Positions 1-7,953 of a stretch of 32,717 nt of DNA are shown here, in pieces. The notes beneath the pieces are model-generated. The model searched no databases and was not told where the DNA came from. It saw only the letters and a list, made by a program, of their open reading frames with translations. The DNA comes from an uncultured Lachnospiraceae bacterium (GTDB taxonomy: Bacteria; Bacillota; Clostridia; Lachnospirales; Lachnospiraceae). The DNA is taken from positions 1-32,717 of the forward strand of contig CANRMF010000022.1 in assembly GCA_947631665.1 (NCBI GenBank), written 5' to 3'. Every line of letters begins with the position of its first letter. Positions within the stretch are counted from its first letter, which is position 1. The position numbers were made by a program, and so were the translations under genes.

Positions 1-37
1 CGTGAGGAACACGAATTCTTCCTTGTTTTGGTTCAAG

Positions 38-68
38 ATTGCAAACGAACGTTAGTGAGTTTCGCAAT
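38..68. repeat. Imperfect inverted repeat downstream of coaE
   Basis: The arms ATTGC+AAAC (38-46) and GTTT+GCAAT (59-62, 64-68) pair across a 12-base loop with one bulged C at 63. On the minus strand it follows the coaE stop by about 20 bases but has no U-tract, so it is not a convincing intrinsic terminator. It could be a REP-like extragenic palindrome or an RNA-stabilising 3' hairpin. The rest of 1-87 shows no gene. Confidence 0.35.
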
Positions 69-87
69 TACCTATCTATTAAAACCA

Positions 88-672
88 TCAGAACCCACAG
101 GGTAAAACAGAAAGAAGCCTGTCAATCTGCTCCTGTGTGTCTGCAATGGAATAAGAATTGTCGATAAAATCCGTACAAATCTTCCGGTATTCTTCCTCAG
201 AAGGCTGTCCGGCAATGATGCTTTCGGCTTTTTTTCGGGAATAACCGCGATTTTCCATCAGACGGCGGATCCTTTTCTCCCGTTCACAGAAAACATACCA
301 CAACGCGTCGCATCGGGCGTCAATTCCAGTGCCGGAAAACAGCGCCGACTCCACGACGACAATATCTGCCGGCGACGTTTCAATCCGACGATTGATTTCC
401 GCAATCGTCGCAGGGTGGGTAATCGCATTGAGCAGCATTCGTTTCGACGCATCGGAAAAAATAATTTCCGCCAGTTTATTTCTGTCAATCTTTTGATGCG
501 CCACCGCCTGAGGAAATACATCGCAGATTTTACGGAAGGCTTCCGTACCGGGCTCCATAATTTCTTTTGCGACATCATCAGACCGGATTATAAAAGCCTG
601 ATACTGTTTTTCCAAATAATCAAGGACTGTGGATTTTCCACTGCCCACGCCGCCTGTGACACCAATAACCAT
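88..672 (-). CDS. coaE: Dephospho-CoA kinase
   Basis: This 194-residue cytosolic enzyme phosphorylates the 3'-hydroxyl of dephospho-CoA with ATP, the last step of CoA synthesis. The N-terminus carries the P-loop GGVGSGKST (residues 7-15) and is followed by RSDDVAKE, the substrate-binding aspartate region typical of CoaE. Length is normal for the family. The ATG at 672 has GGAGG five bases upstream. It starts 11 bases after the polA stop, and the polA-coaE order is common in Firmicutes, so the two are very probably cotranscribed from the promoter at 3700-3728. CoaE function is clear from sequence; cotranscription is inferred. Confidence 0.96.
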   Translation of the reverse strand: MVIGVTGGVGSGKSTVLDYLEKQYQAFIIRSDDVAKEIMEPGTEAFRKICDVFPQAVAHQKIDRNKLAEIIFSDASKRMLLNAITHPATIAEINRRIETSPADIVVVESALFSGTGIDARCDALWYVFCEREKRIRRLMENRGYSRKKAESIIAGQPSEEEYRKICTDFIDNSYSIADTQEQIDRLLSVLPCGF

Positions 673-683
673 TCTTTCCTCCG

Positions 684-3311
684 TCAGTGCGCTTCGTCCC
701 AGTTTGCTCCGGTCTCCACGCTCACCTCAAGCGGAACCTGTAAGTCTGCCGCCCCGCTCATATTGCGCACCAGCAGTTCTTTGACAGTCTCCACTTCATC
801 TTTATATGCTTCCACCAAAAGTTCGTCATGTACCTGCAATACAATTTTCGACTTCAGATTTTTTTCTTTTAATTCCCGCGCCACCCGGATCATGGCAATC
901 TTCATAATATCCGCCGCAGCGCCCTGAATCGGCGCGTTCATTGCCACCCGTTCTCCAAACTGCCGTTGCATGAAATTGCCGGAAGAAAGTTCCGGTATCG
1001 GACGTCTTCTTCCAAACATCGTGACGGAATATCCCCGTTCCTTTGCCTCCCGGACGGAGCGATCCAGATATTCTTTAATTGCCGGATAACTTTTAAAATA
1101 ATCGTTGATATATTGTTCGGCCTCTTTTCTGCTGATGGAAAGTCCCTGACTTAAACCAAACGAACTGATTCCGTAGACAATACCGAAGTTGACCGCTTTT
1201 GCGTTTCTGCGCTGTTGCTGCGTCACCTGTTCGATTGGCGTGTGAAATACAAGTGAAGCGGTTGCCGCATGAATGTCTTTTGAATTTCTGTACGCCTGTA
1301 TCAGATTTTTGTCGTCGGACAGATGCGCCAACAGACGTAATTCAATCTGGGAATAATCGGCGTCGACAAAAACGCAGCCTTCTTTCGGGACAAAAACCTT
1401 GCGGATTTCCCGTCCCAACGGCATACGCACCGGAATATTCTGCAGGTTCGGTTCGGTACTGCTAATCCGTCCGGTCGCCGTAATCGTCTGGTGGAACTTT
1501 CCATGAATTCTCTGCTCCTGCCCGATATAGACAGCCAGCCCGTCAGCGTAAGTCGATTTCAGCTTCGTAAGCTGGCGGTATTCCAATATTTTTCTGACAA
1601 ACGGATAATCCGGCTCAAGTTTTTCCAAGACTGCGGCAGACGTGGAATAACCGGTCTTTGTCTTTTTTCCGCCCGGCAGATTCATTTCCCCGAACAGGAT
1701 TTCTCCCAACTGCTTCGGCGAATTGATTTTAAAGGAATGTCCTGCGTCTTCGTAGATTTCTTTTTCAAGGGCGTCGATTCCGGTTTGGAGCCGGTCGCCA
1801 TATGCCTTCAGTTGTTCTGCCTCTACGCGGATACCTGCCTGTTCCATGTCGTAAAGCGCGTATGCCAGCGGCAGTTCGATGTCGCGGTATACCGAATCCA
1901 TCTGCTCTGCCTTTAATTTTTCAAGCAGCGCTGTTTTTGCGTTTTTTACGACATACGAATGATAGCAGGCATACCTGAGAACGTTCTCGGGAATTTCTTC
2001 CGATGGCGTCTCTCCTTTTTTGACTTTCGGGAATATCTCGGCGCGCGACGGAACCGCCAGCCCAAGATAATCTTTTGCGATATCATCATATTCATATGTT
2101 TTCTGCAGCGGATTTAGAAGATACGCCGCTAGGGAAACATCAAAAATATCATCATTTTCATCAGCCGTTAAGAGAGCGTTATACTCTTTGATATCCATGA
2201 TACTCAGAGGTATCCGGTGTTCAATCAGACTGCGGAGCTGTCCGGTCAGATATTCTTTTGTAATCTGTCCGTTTTCCAAAATCAGGCAGTTTTTCTCACC
2301 GAACGAAACCGCCACGCCGAAACCGGGCGTCTCATTGATAAAAATACCCGCCTCGGAAGCCGTAAGCGCTTCGGCAAAAAACTGCTGTGCCTCAGAAAAA
2401 TCGGAAATCAGCCGGAAATTTTTTTCAAATTCATTTTCCGTAGATACATTGGAAAACCTCGGAAGCATACTCTTAAATTCGAGCTGTTTAATCATTTCCA
2501 ACGCTTCCGGCGTATAAATATCCTGAAAAACGCACGCCTCAATCTCCAAATCCACCGGCGAGTACCGGTTGATTGTTGCAAGCGTTTTACTGAGTTTTGC
2601 CAAATCATAATGCTCTAATAAGGCGTTTTTATTTCTGGTATTTGCAATCTGCTCTGCATTTTCATACGCATTTTCAATCGAACCGAACTGCGCGATAATC
2701 GCCGTCGCTCCTTTTTCCCCGATTCCCGGTACGCCCGGAATATTGTCGGAGGAATCCCCCATCAGCGCTTTGACGTCGATGAACTCCTTTGGCGTAACCT
2801 TGTAAAGCTCCTGCACGTCTTCTGCGTTATAATGTTCCACAACGGTCTGCCCTTTTTTCGTCTTTGGAATACAGATGGTAACCTTGTCGGAGGCAAGCTG
2901 CAACAGATCCCGGTCGCCGGAAATCACAAAAACCTCAAGTCCCTCCTGTTCTCCCTTGAGCGATAACGTACCGATAATATCGTCCGCCTCGTAGCCGGGC
3001 AGTGTGACAATCGTAATATTCATCTTTTGCAAAAGGGTTTGAATCAGAGGAACCTGTTCGCGCAGCTCCGGCAGCATCGGCTTCCTCGTCCCTTTATAAT
3101 CCGCATACATCTCGTGACGGAACGTAGGCTGGTGGACGTCAAAGGCAACAGCCAGATAATCCGGCTGTTGCTCGTCAATAATCTTAAATAAAATATTCAA
3201 AAATCCAAAGACCGCATTGGTATGCGTCCCCTCCGAATTTGAAAATAAGGGAACTCCGTAAAAAGCCCTGTTTAAAATACTGTGTCCGTCAATCAAAACA
3301 AATCTGTCCAT
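684..3311 (-). CDS. polA: DNA polymerase I
   Basis: This 875-residue family A polymerase handles repair and Okazaki fragment processing. Residues 1-285 are the 5' nuclease, with the acidic clusters YEADD (107-111) and SGDRD (131-135) and the helix-hairpin-helix PGVPGIGEKGA near 192-202. Residues 300-470 correspond to the 3'-5' exonuclease fold, but where active enzymes have DxE the sequence reads GIFINETPG (322-330), so proofreading is probably lost, as in Bacillus-type Pol I. The polymerase domain has motif A DADYSQIELR (650-659), motif B RRNAKAVNFGIVYG (702-715) and motif C QVHDE (827-831). The ATG is preceded by AGGAG. It sits 9 bases after the zinc-finger membrane gene and 11 bases before coaE. 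Confidence 0.97.
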   Translation of the reverse strand: MDRFVLIDGHSILNRAFYGVPLFSNSEGTHTNAVFGFLNILFKIIDEQQPDYLAVAFDVHQPTFRHEMYADYKGTRKPMLPELREQVPLIQTLLQKMNITIVTLPGYEADDIIGTLSLKGEQEGLEVFVISGDRDLLQLASDKVTICIPKTKKGQTVVEHYNAEDVQELYKVTPKEFIDVKALMGDSSDNIPGVPGIGEKGATAIIAQFGSIENAYENAEQIANTRNKNALLEHYDLAKLSKTLATINRYSPVDLEIEACVFQDIYTPEALEMIKQLEFKSMLPRFSNVSTENEFEKNFRLISDFSEAQQFFAEALTASEAGIFINETPGFGVAVSFGEKNCLILENGQITKEYLTGQLRSLIEHRIPLSIMDIKEYNALLTADENDDIFDVSLAAYLLNPLQKTYEYDDIAKDYLGLAVPSRAEIFPKVKKGETPSEEIPENVLRYACYHSYVVKNAKTALLEKLKAEQMDSVYRDIELPLAYALYDMEQAGIRVEAEQLKAYGDRLQTGIDALEKEIYEDAGHSFKINSPKQLGEILFGEMNLPGGKKTKTGYSTSAAVLEKLEPDYPFVRKILEYRQLTKLKSTYADGLAVYIGQEQRIHGKFHQTITATGRISSTEPNLQNIPVRMPLGREIRKVFVPKEGCVFVDADYSQIELRLLAHLSDDKNLIQAYRNSKDIHAATASLVFHTPIEQVTQQQRRNAKAVNFGIVYGISSFGLSQGLSISRKEAEQYINDYFKSYPAIKEYLDRSVREAKERGYSVTMFGRRRPIPELSSGNFMQRQFGERVAMNAPIQGAAADIMKIAMIRVARELKEKNLKSKIVLQVHDELLVEAYKDEVETVKELLVRNMSGAADLQVPLEVSVETGANWDEAH

Positions 3312-3320
3312 ATCCGTCTC

Positions 3321-3668
3321 CTACATACATGTTTTTAATAAGTAAGCCGCTATCAGCACGAACAGTACAACGCCGCAGAAAATTCCGACTGAATTTTCAA
3401 TACGTCTGATCAATTTTCTTTTGCGAAACAAATCGTCATAATACTTTTTTATGCTTTCAAGTTCCTGCAACGCATCTGTTCCCTCTGTCCGCGCGTCGGG
3501 AGCCTGTAAATCCCCAAGTCCTCTGCGGATTGAATAATACAAAGAAAGCTCCTCACTGCATGTCGGACATTCCTTTGCATGGTTCAGAAACGTTTCTATT
3601 TCATCAGAGTATTCAATTTTGTCAAAGATAAAATCGTTTATTCTGCTTTGAAATTCCTGACAATTCAT
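3321..3668 (-). CDS. Zinc-finger (ZAS/zf-HC2-like) single-pass membrane protein
   Basis: This is a 115-residue protein of unknown exact function. The N-terminus shows the anti-sigma zinc-finger pattern: Cys3, then His30-x3-Cys34-x2-Cys37 within FLNHAKECPTC. A charged, helix-prone middle (about 65-90) follows, then one hydrophobic C-terminal segment (about 93-112) that should anchor it with the zinc finger in the cytosol. Proteins of this type often bind and inhibit ECF sigma factors, but no sigma factor gene is in this window. It leads an operon with polA (9-base gap) and coaE, behind a clear promoter (3700-3728). The ATG has AAGGAT upstream. The domain assignment is fairly sure; an anti-sigma role is only inferred. 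Confidence 0.8.
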   Translation of the reverse strand: MNCQEFQSRINDFIFDKIEYSDEIETFLNHAKECPTCSEELSLYYSIRRGLGDLQAPDARTEGTDALQELESIKKYYDDLFRKRKLIRRIENSVGIFCGVVLFVLIAAYLLKTCM

Positions 3669-3699
3669 AAAAAATAATCCTTATCCTGTGCATTTCTAT

Positions 3700-3728
3700 A
3701 TTATACCGTTTTATTATTTTTCTGGCAA
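3700..3728 (-). promoter_or_regulatory. Promoter for zf-HC2 protein-polA-coaE
   Basis: On the minus strand, TTGCCA (3723-3728) and TATAAT (3700-3705) are separated by exactly 17 bases, a strong sigma-A-type promoter. The -35 lies in the last codons of copA, so the two operons abut with no room for a separate copA terminator. Confidence 0.8.
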
Positions 3729-5972
3729 GATTTTCATGAGATTTAATCGCAGCGCATTTGTGACCACGCAGATGCTCGAAAGGCTCATGGCGGCCGCCGC
3801 AAACATCGGATTTAATTTCAGCCCGAAAACCGGATATAAAACGCCCGCGGCAAGAGGAATTCCGATGATGTTGTAAATAAATGCCCAGAATAAATTTTCA
3901 TGAATGTTTTTTAAGACCTTCCGGCTTAACCGGATTGCTTTCGGGACGTCCATCAGACTGTTTTTCACCAGTACAATATCCGCCGCGTCTATGGCAATGT
4001 CCGTTCCCGCGCCAATCGCAATACCGATATCCGCTCTGGTCAGCGCCGGCGCGTCGTTAATTCCGTCGCCAACCATAGCGACGCTTCCCTGCATGGCAAG
4101 TTCTCTGATTTTTTCTTCCTTTTCCTGCGGCAGCACGCCCGCAATCACATGGTCAATTCCTGCGTGTCCGGCAATCGTCCGCGCGACGTTTTCCTGATCT
4201 CCGGTCAGCATCGTAACCCTGATTCCTTCCTTCTTTAACGTCTGCACCGCCTTTTCACTTTCTTCCTTAATCCGGTCTGCCACTGCGATAACGCCTGTAA
4301 CGCGGTCGTTTTTTGCAAAAAACAACGGCGTCTTCCCCTGCGTCGAAAATTCGTCCGCTTTCTTTTGCATATCGTCCGGTATGGAAACTTTCATCTGCCG
4401 CATAAAGCCGGCGTTTCCACCGAAAATCCTGCTTTCACCAAGAAGCCCGCAGACACCCAGACCGCTGACGGTTTTAAAATCCGTAATATTCGCTTTTTCA
4501 ATCCGGCGTTCCTGCCCATAAGCCACAATTGCTCCGGCTAAAGGGTGTTCGCTTTTTTCTTCCAGCGCGCAGGCTGTCCGGACTGTCTTTTCTTCATCAT
4601 AAGCGTAAACATCGGTCACCTGAGGCTTTCCGACGGTAATCGTGCCGGTCTTATCCATCGCTACCTGTCTGATTTTACCGGCATTTTCTATGGCTGTTGC
4701 GTTTTTAAATAAAATTCCGTTTTTTGCGCCGATTCCGTTTCCAACCATAATCGCCACCGGCGTCGCAAGTCCCAGTGCGCATGGACAACTGATAACGAGC
4801 ACTGAAATCCCTCTCGCCAGAGCAAAACCGACGCTCTGTCCGGTAATAAGCCAGATGAAAATCGTAATCAGGGCAATCGAAATGACTGCCGGCACAAAAA
4901 CCGCCGCAACCTTGTCTGCCGTTTTCGCAATCGGCGCTTTGCTCGAAGACGCCTCGCTGACCAGCTCAATAATCTGCGAAATGGTCGTATCCTCTCCGAC
5001 ATGCTCGGCCCTGCACCTGATATAACCGGACTGATTGATTGTCGCCGCAAAAACCTTATCGCCTTCTTTTTTATCGACCGGAATACTCTCCCCGGTAAGA
5101 GAAGACTCGTCAACAGCCGACATTCCCTCGACGACGACGCCGTCTACCGGAATATTTTCTCCGGCTTTGACTGCAAAGAAATCCCCGACAGAGATTTTTT
5201 CCACAGGAACCCGTACTTCCTCCTCAACTCCCTGCTCGTTTTTCCGGAGTAAAACCGCCGTCTTCGGCGTCAGCTTCATCAGTCCCCTGATTGCGTCCGT
5301 CGTCTTCCCTTTTGAATAGGATTCAAGCATTTTTCCTACCGTAATCAACGTCACAATCATTGCGGCGGATTCAAAATAGAAATCGTGCATATATTCCATG
5401 AGTTTTTCCCCATCACCATACATCTGGGCATATGTCATGGCAAATAAAACATAAATACTGTATCCGAGCGAAGCCCCCGCGCCCAGCGCCACAAGCGTAT
5501 CCATATTCGGCGCGCGGTGGATAATCCCCTGAAAGCCATGTACAAAAAATCTCTGATTGATTATCAAAATACAGATTGTGAGCAACAACTGGGCAAGACC
5601 GATGGCAATATGGTTGCCATTGATAAACGCCGGAAGCGGCCAGTTCCACATCATATGTCCCATAGAAAGATACATCAACGGAATCAAAAGGATAACAGAT
5701 GCAATCAAACGGATTCTGATTTTTTCCGTTTCATGATCCTCCAATCCGCTTTCTTCCTGCGCACCGCCGTCTGCTTTCACCGCCTTTGCGCCGTAACCGG
5801 CTTTCTTTACTGCGGCAATAATCTCTTTATCCCCTGCCGTTCCTTCCACCTGCATTGAATTCGTCAAAAGGCTGACGGCAACGCTTTCCACACCGGCAAC
5901 GTTTTGCACTGCCTTTTCCACCCTGCCCTGACATACAGCGCAGGTCATTCCCTTGATTTGAAATTTTTTCAT
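3714..5972 (-). CDS. copA: Copper-exporting P1B-type ATPase
   Basis: This 752-residue membrane ATPase exports Cu(I) from the cytosol. One N-terminal heavy-metal domain carries GMTCAVC (Cys11, Cys14). Further motifs are TGES (293-296, actuator), the transmembrane metal site CPC (396-398), the phosphorylation site DKTGT (Asp440), SEHPL (His476, nucleotide binding) and GDGIND (635-640). The late membrane signatures YN (700-701) and MSLSS (729-733) are those of Cu(I)-specific P1B-1 pumps rather than Zn/Cd pumps. It lies 12 bases after csoR and has the ribosome site GAGGAGTGA. The operator in front of csoR shows that the pair is copper-induced. No terminator hairpin follows the stop. Confidence 0.97.
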   Translation of the reverse strand: MKKFQIKGMTCAVCQGRVEKAVQNVAGVESVAVSLLTNSMQVEGTAGDKEIIAAVKKAGYGAKAVKADGGAQEESGLEDHETEKIRIRLIASVILLIPLMYLSMGHMMWNWPLPAFINGNHIAIGLAQLLLTICILIINQRFFVHGFQGIIHRAPNMDTLVALGAGASLGYSIYVLFAMTYAQMYGDGEKLMEYMHDFYFESAAMIVTLITVGKMLESYSKGKTTDAIRGLMKLTPKTAVLLRKNEQGVEEEVRVPVEKISVGDFFAVKAGENIPVDGVVVEGMSAVDESSLTGESIPVDKKEGDKVFAATINQSGYIRCRAEHVGEDTTISQIIELVSEASSSKAPIAKTADKVAAVFVPAVISIALITIFIWLITGQSVGFALARGISVLVISCPCALGLATPVAIMVGNGIGAKNGILFKNATAIENAGKIRQVAMDKTGTITVGKPQVTDVYAYDEEKTVRTACALEEKSEHPLAGAIVAYGQERRIEKANITDFKTVSGLGVCGLLGESRIFGGNAGFMRQMKVSIPDDMQKKADEFSTQGKTPLFFAKNDRVTGVIAVADRIKEESEKAVQTLKKEGIRVTMLTGDQENVARTIAGHAGIDHVIAGVLPQEKEEKIRELAMQGSVAMVGDGINDAPALTRADIGIAIGAGTDIAIDAADIVLVKNSLMDVPKAIRLSRKVLKNIHENLFWAFIYNIIGIPLAAGVLYPVFGLKLNPMFAAAAMSLSSICVVTNALRLNLMKILPEK

Positions 5973-5984
5973 GATTTCACTCCT

Positions 5985-6311
5985 CTACTTCATCAATTTC
6001 TGCAATGTGGCGACAAGTTCGTCTACCACCTCATAATTTCCCTCGCGGATATTTTCCGCCACACACGTTTTAATATGGTTCGACAAAAGAATTTTATTAA
6101 AACTGTTCAGCGCCGACTTTGCGGCGGACACCTGAATCAGCACATCGGTACAGTAGGCGTCGTTTTCCACCAGCCTCTTAATTCCACGAATCTGACCTTC
6201 AATGCGGTTTAACCGGTGAATCAGGTCGGTATATTCCGCTCCGTCCCGTTTTTTCGTTTTATACGCACAGACATGATTTTTATTCTGTCTGCAATGAGTA
6301 CACTCTGACAT
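5985..6311 (-). CDS. csoR: Copper-sensing transcriptional repressor, CsoR family
   Basis: This 108-residue all-helical (DUF156) repressor releases DNA on binding Cu(I). The ligand set is intact: Cys54, His79 and Cys83, with the same 25- and 4-residue spacings as the well-studied mycobacterial CsoR (C36/H61/C65). This argues for copper rather than the formaldehyde (FrmR) or nickel (RcnR) branches. The N-terminus adds Cys4, Cys7, His13 and Cys15, a possible extra metal site. The ATG at 6311 follows GGAGG by 8 bases. It is the first gene of a csoR-copA operon, and a palindromic CsoR box lies inside its own promoter, so it is autoregulated. Identification is strong. Confidence 0.95.
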   Translation of the reverse strand: MSECTHCRQNKNHVCAYKTKKRDGAEYTDLIHRLNRIEGQIRGIKRLVENDAYCTDVLIQVSAAKSALNSFNKILLSNHIKTCVAENIREGNYEVVDELVATLQKLMK

Positions 6312-6344
6312 TCTTCATTCCTCCATTTTTATTTTATACTCTGC

Positions 6345-6374
6345 ATTATATACCCCTATGGGGTATGTGGTCAA
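6345..6374 (-). promoter_or_regulatory. csoR-copA promoter
   Basis: On the minus strand TTGACC (6369-6374) and TATAAT (6345-6350) are separated by 18 bases. The spacer is almost entirely filled by the CsoR palindrome, so repressor binding would block RNA polymerase directly. Confidence 0.85.
6350..6366. promoter_or_regulatory. CsoR operator (copper box)
   Basis: The perfect inverted repeat ATACCCC-TAT-GGGGTAT matches the GC-rich TACCC...GGGTA core known for CsoR operators. It lies between the -35 and -10 of the csoR-copA promoter and 38 bases upstream of the csoR ATG. The link to CsoR is by known consensus and position. Confidence 0.9.
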
Positions 6375-6401
6375 GGACAAAGTGCGCCTGCGGCATTTCA
6401 C

Positions 6402-6441
6402 AAAAAAAGACCTTGAAACTCCATCGGAATTTCAAGGTCTT
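6402..6441 (-). terminator. Rho-independent terminator of tRNA-Leu
   Basis: A perfect 12-bp stem (6407-6418 with 6430-6441) with an 11-base loop is followed on the minus strand by a run of U (A7 on the plus strand, 6402-6408). It begins 4 bases after the tRNA 3' end and ends 28 bases before the csoR -35, insulating the copper operon. Confidence 0.92.
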
Positions 6442-6445
6442 CTCC

Positions 6446-6527
6446 TGCGGATGGCGGGACTTGAACCCGCACGCTTTGTGGGCGGCAGATTTTGAGTCTG
6501 CTGCGTCTGCCATTCCGCCACATCCGC
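6446..6527 (-). tRNA. tRNA-Leu (anticodon CAA)
   Basis: The minus strand folds as a class II tRNA. The acceptor stem is GCGGATG/CATCCGC with discriminator A. The anticodon stem GCAGA/TCTGC encloses loop CTCAAAA, giving anticodon CAA, which reads UUG leucine codons. There is a long variable arm, and a T loop GTTCAAGTC in the stem GCGGG/CCCGC. CCA is not encoded. The gene is 82 bases, as expected for leucine tRNA without CCA. It has its own promoter (6540-6568) and terminator (6402-6441). Confidence 0.97.
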
Positions 6528-6539
6528 ATAACAGTAGAA

Positions 6540-6568
6540 ATATTATCATTGATAAGAAAAATTGTCAA
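6540..6568 (-). promoter_or_regulatory. tRNA-Leu promoter
   Basis: The minus strand has a consensus TTGACA (6563-6568), a 17-base spacer and TAATAT (6540-6545) preceded by TGA, an extended -10. Its -35 begins 5 bases after the stop codon of the chitobiase-fold gene. Confidence 0.88.
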
Positions 6569-6573
6569 GATTT

Positions 6574-7914
6574 TTATTCCATACCGCTCAATTGATACCG
6601 GTCTCCTCCGCCGGAAACTTTGTAGCAGGTGCCTGTATCGCAGGAAACCGCATATTTCTGGCTGTTGCTGCCGTCCTCCAGCGAATAGGTGATGATATAA
6701 TAATCCTCTTTATCTATTTCAGCAATTTCATTGTAGGTAAACAGGGCAGTCTTTCCGTCTTCGTACTCGTTGTACTCGTCCAGTCCCGGAAAATATCCTT
6801 TTAAGTTTGACAGCGCGTTGGCATAACTGCACTGATATTTCGGCGAATAATCATATATTTTTGTTACTACGTCGCTGGAAATCCCGTCTTTGTTGATCGC
6901 GACAAAATTGTACATGAGATTTCCCTTTTCCATATCAATCGGCTCCGTATATTTTTTTGATGATTTCGTCGGCGTGCTGCCGTCAGTCGTGTAATAAATA
7001 TCGCAGTCGCTCTCTGCCGTCACCTCAATTTTTTCCTCGTCAGTATACGAACCGCTTTCTAAAGATACGGTTGGCGCATCGACATGCACAAATGAAACGG
7101 TATAACTGTAAACGGCTTCTTTGCTGGAAACGCCGTAAGAATCAATCGAATATGTCCGGATTGTAAAAGTCCCCTCCTCCTTAAACCGGATTGGCGTGGA
7201 ATATTCTTTTTTTGTATCGCTGTCCGTTACATCGCTTCCGTCCGTCGTATAGTATATCGTCACGTCATCGTCCGCCTTTAAGGAAACCTTCATGACATTG
7301 TTGTAAGTGCCCGCCTGCGGATCTGCCTGCGGAATCGTGCCGACATAATTTTCCAGTTCCGCCTTCACCGCGCTTGGTGCAGACGCTTTCAACACGTCAA
7401 TCTGCGTATCCATATCGTGATTCTGGTATAAAACAATCAAATCCTTATAATATTGGGTTTCGTTTTTATCTAAGTCAATCAGAATTTCAAGAAAGTCGAT
7501 TTTTTCCCTGTAATCTGCAACCAGTATTTCATCAATACTGTACAGCAGCGAATAAACTTCCAATTTCTGCTCGTCTGACATGGCGTTTCTTGCCGCCTCG
7601 ATAAATCTGGTTCGGGCATTGGTGTAATCCTCCTGCTGATAGTACGCCTTTCCCTCTTTCATATACTTTTCGTATTTATGCTCCATCGCATTTTTCTTCA
7701 CGAAAAAAGTAATGAGTACCGCAGCCAGAACCGCAGCAACCGTAATGACAATGACAAGAATGATTTTCTTTTTGTTTTTTCCTTTATCCGCAGAAGGCGC
7801 AGTTTTTTTATCAGACAGATTTCTGTCCCCTTTTTGGGCGCCGTCCTGTTGGTCTTCCCTGTATTTTTTCTTTTTTTCTTTTTTCGGATATTCATCTAAA
7901 ATCTCGTCTACCAT
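6574..7914 (-). CDS. Membrane-anchored protein with two chitobiase/beta-hexosaminidase C-terminal-type domains
   Basis: This 446-residue protein has no assigned function. The N-terminus is highly charged, rich in Lys and Glu (1-50), then one transmembrane helix (51-72) puts the rest outside the cell. Residues 80-175 look helical with a TPR-like start (EGKAYYQQEDYTNARTRF). Two Ig-like domains of the CHB_HEX_C type follow, each with the signature YYTTDGS (221-227 and 307-313). A Tyr-rich C-terminal domain (about 360-446) contains three Cys. The longest frame starts at TTG 7935, but GGGTGG (7922-7927) lies between that codon and ATG 7914, so ATG is preferred. It has its own promoter (7954-7982) and no visible terminator before the tRNA promoter. 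A cell-wall or carbohydrate-related role is only a guess. Confidence 0.82.
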   Translation of the reverse strand: MVDEILDEYPKKEKKKKYREDQQDGAQKGDRNLSDKKTAPSADKGKNKKKIILVIVITVAAVLAAVLITFFVKKNAMEHKYEKYMKEGKAYYQQEDYTNARTRFIEAARNAMSDEQKLEVYSLLYSIDEILVADYREKIDFLEILIDLDKNETQYYKDLIVLYQNHDMDTQIDVLKASAPSAVKAELENYVGTIPQADPQAGTYNNVMKVSLKADDDVTIYYTTDGSDVTDSDTKKEYSTPIRFKEEGTFTIRTYSIDSYGVSSKEAVYSYTVSFVHVDAPTVSLESGSYTDEEKIEVTAESDCDIYYTTDGSTPTKSSKKYTEPIDMEKGNLMYNFVAINKDGISSDVVTKIYDYSPKYQCSYANALSNLKGYFPGLDEYNEYEDGKTALFTYNEIAEIDKEDYYIITYSLEDGSNSQKYAVSCDTGTCYKVSGGGDRYQLSGME

Positions 7915-7953
7915 AAAACTTCCACCCTTTCTCAAAGCAAAACTGTTTCTTTG

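Noticed and set aside
6346-6549. Open frame with CGCGGMADAADSKSAA across the tRNA
   Set aside because: It is the translated tRNA-Leu, a well-known spurious protein; the tRNA fold, promoter and terminator explain the sequence. The plus-strand frame 6365-6595 is the same artefact.
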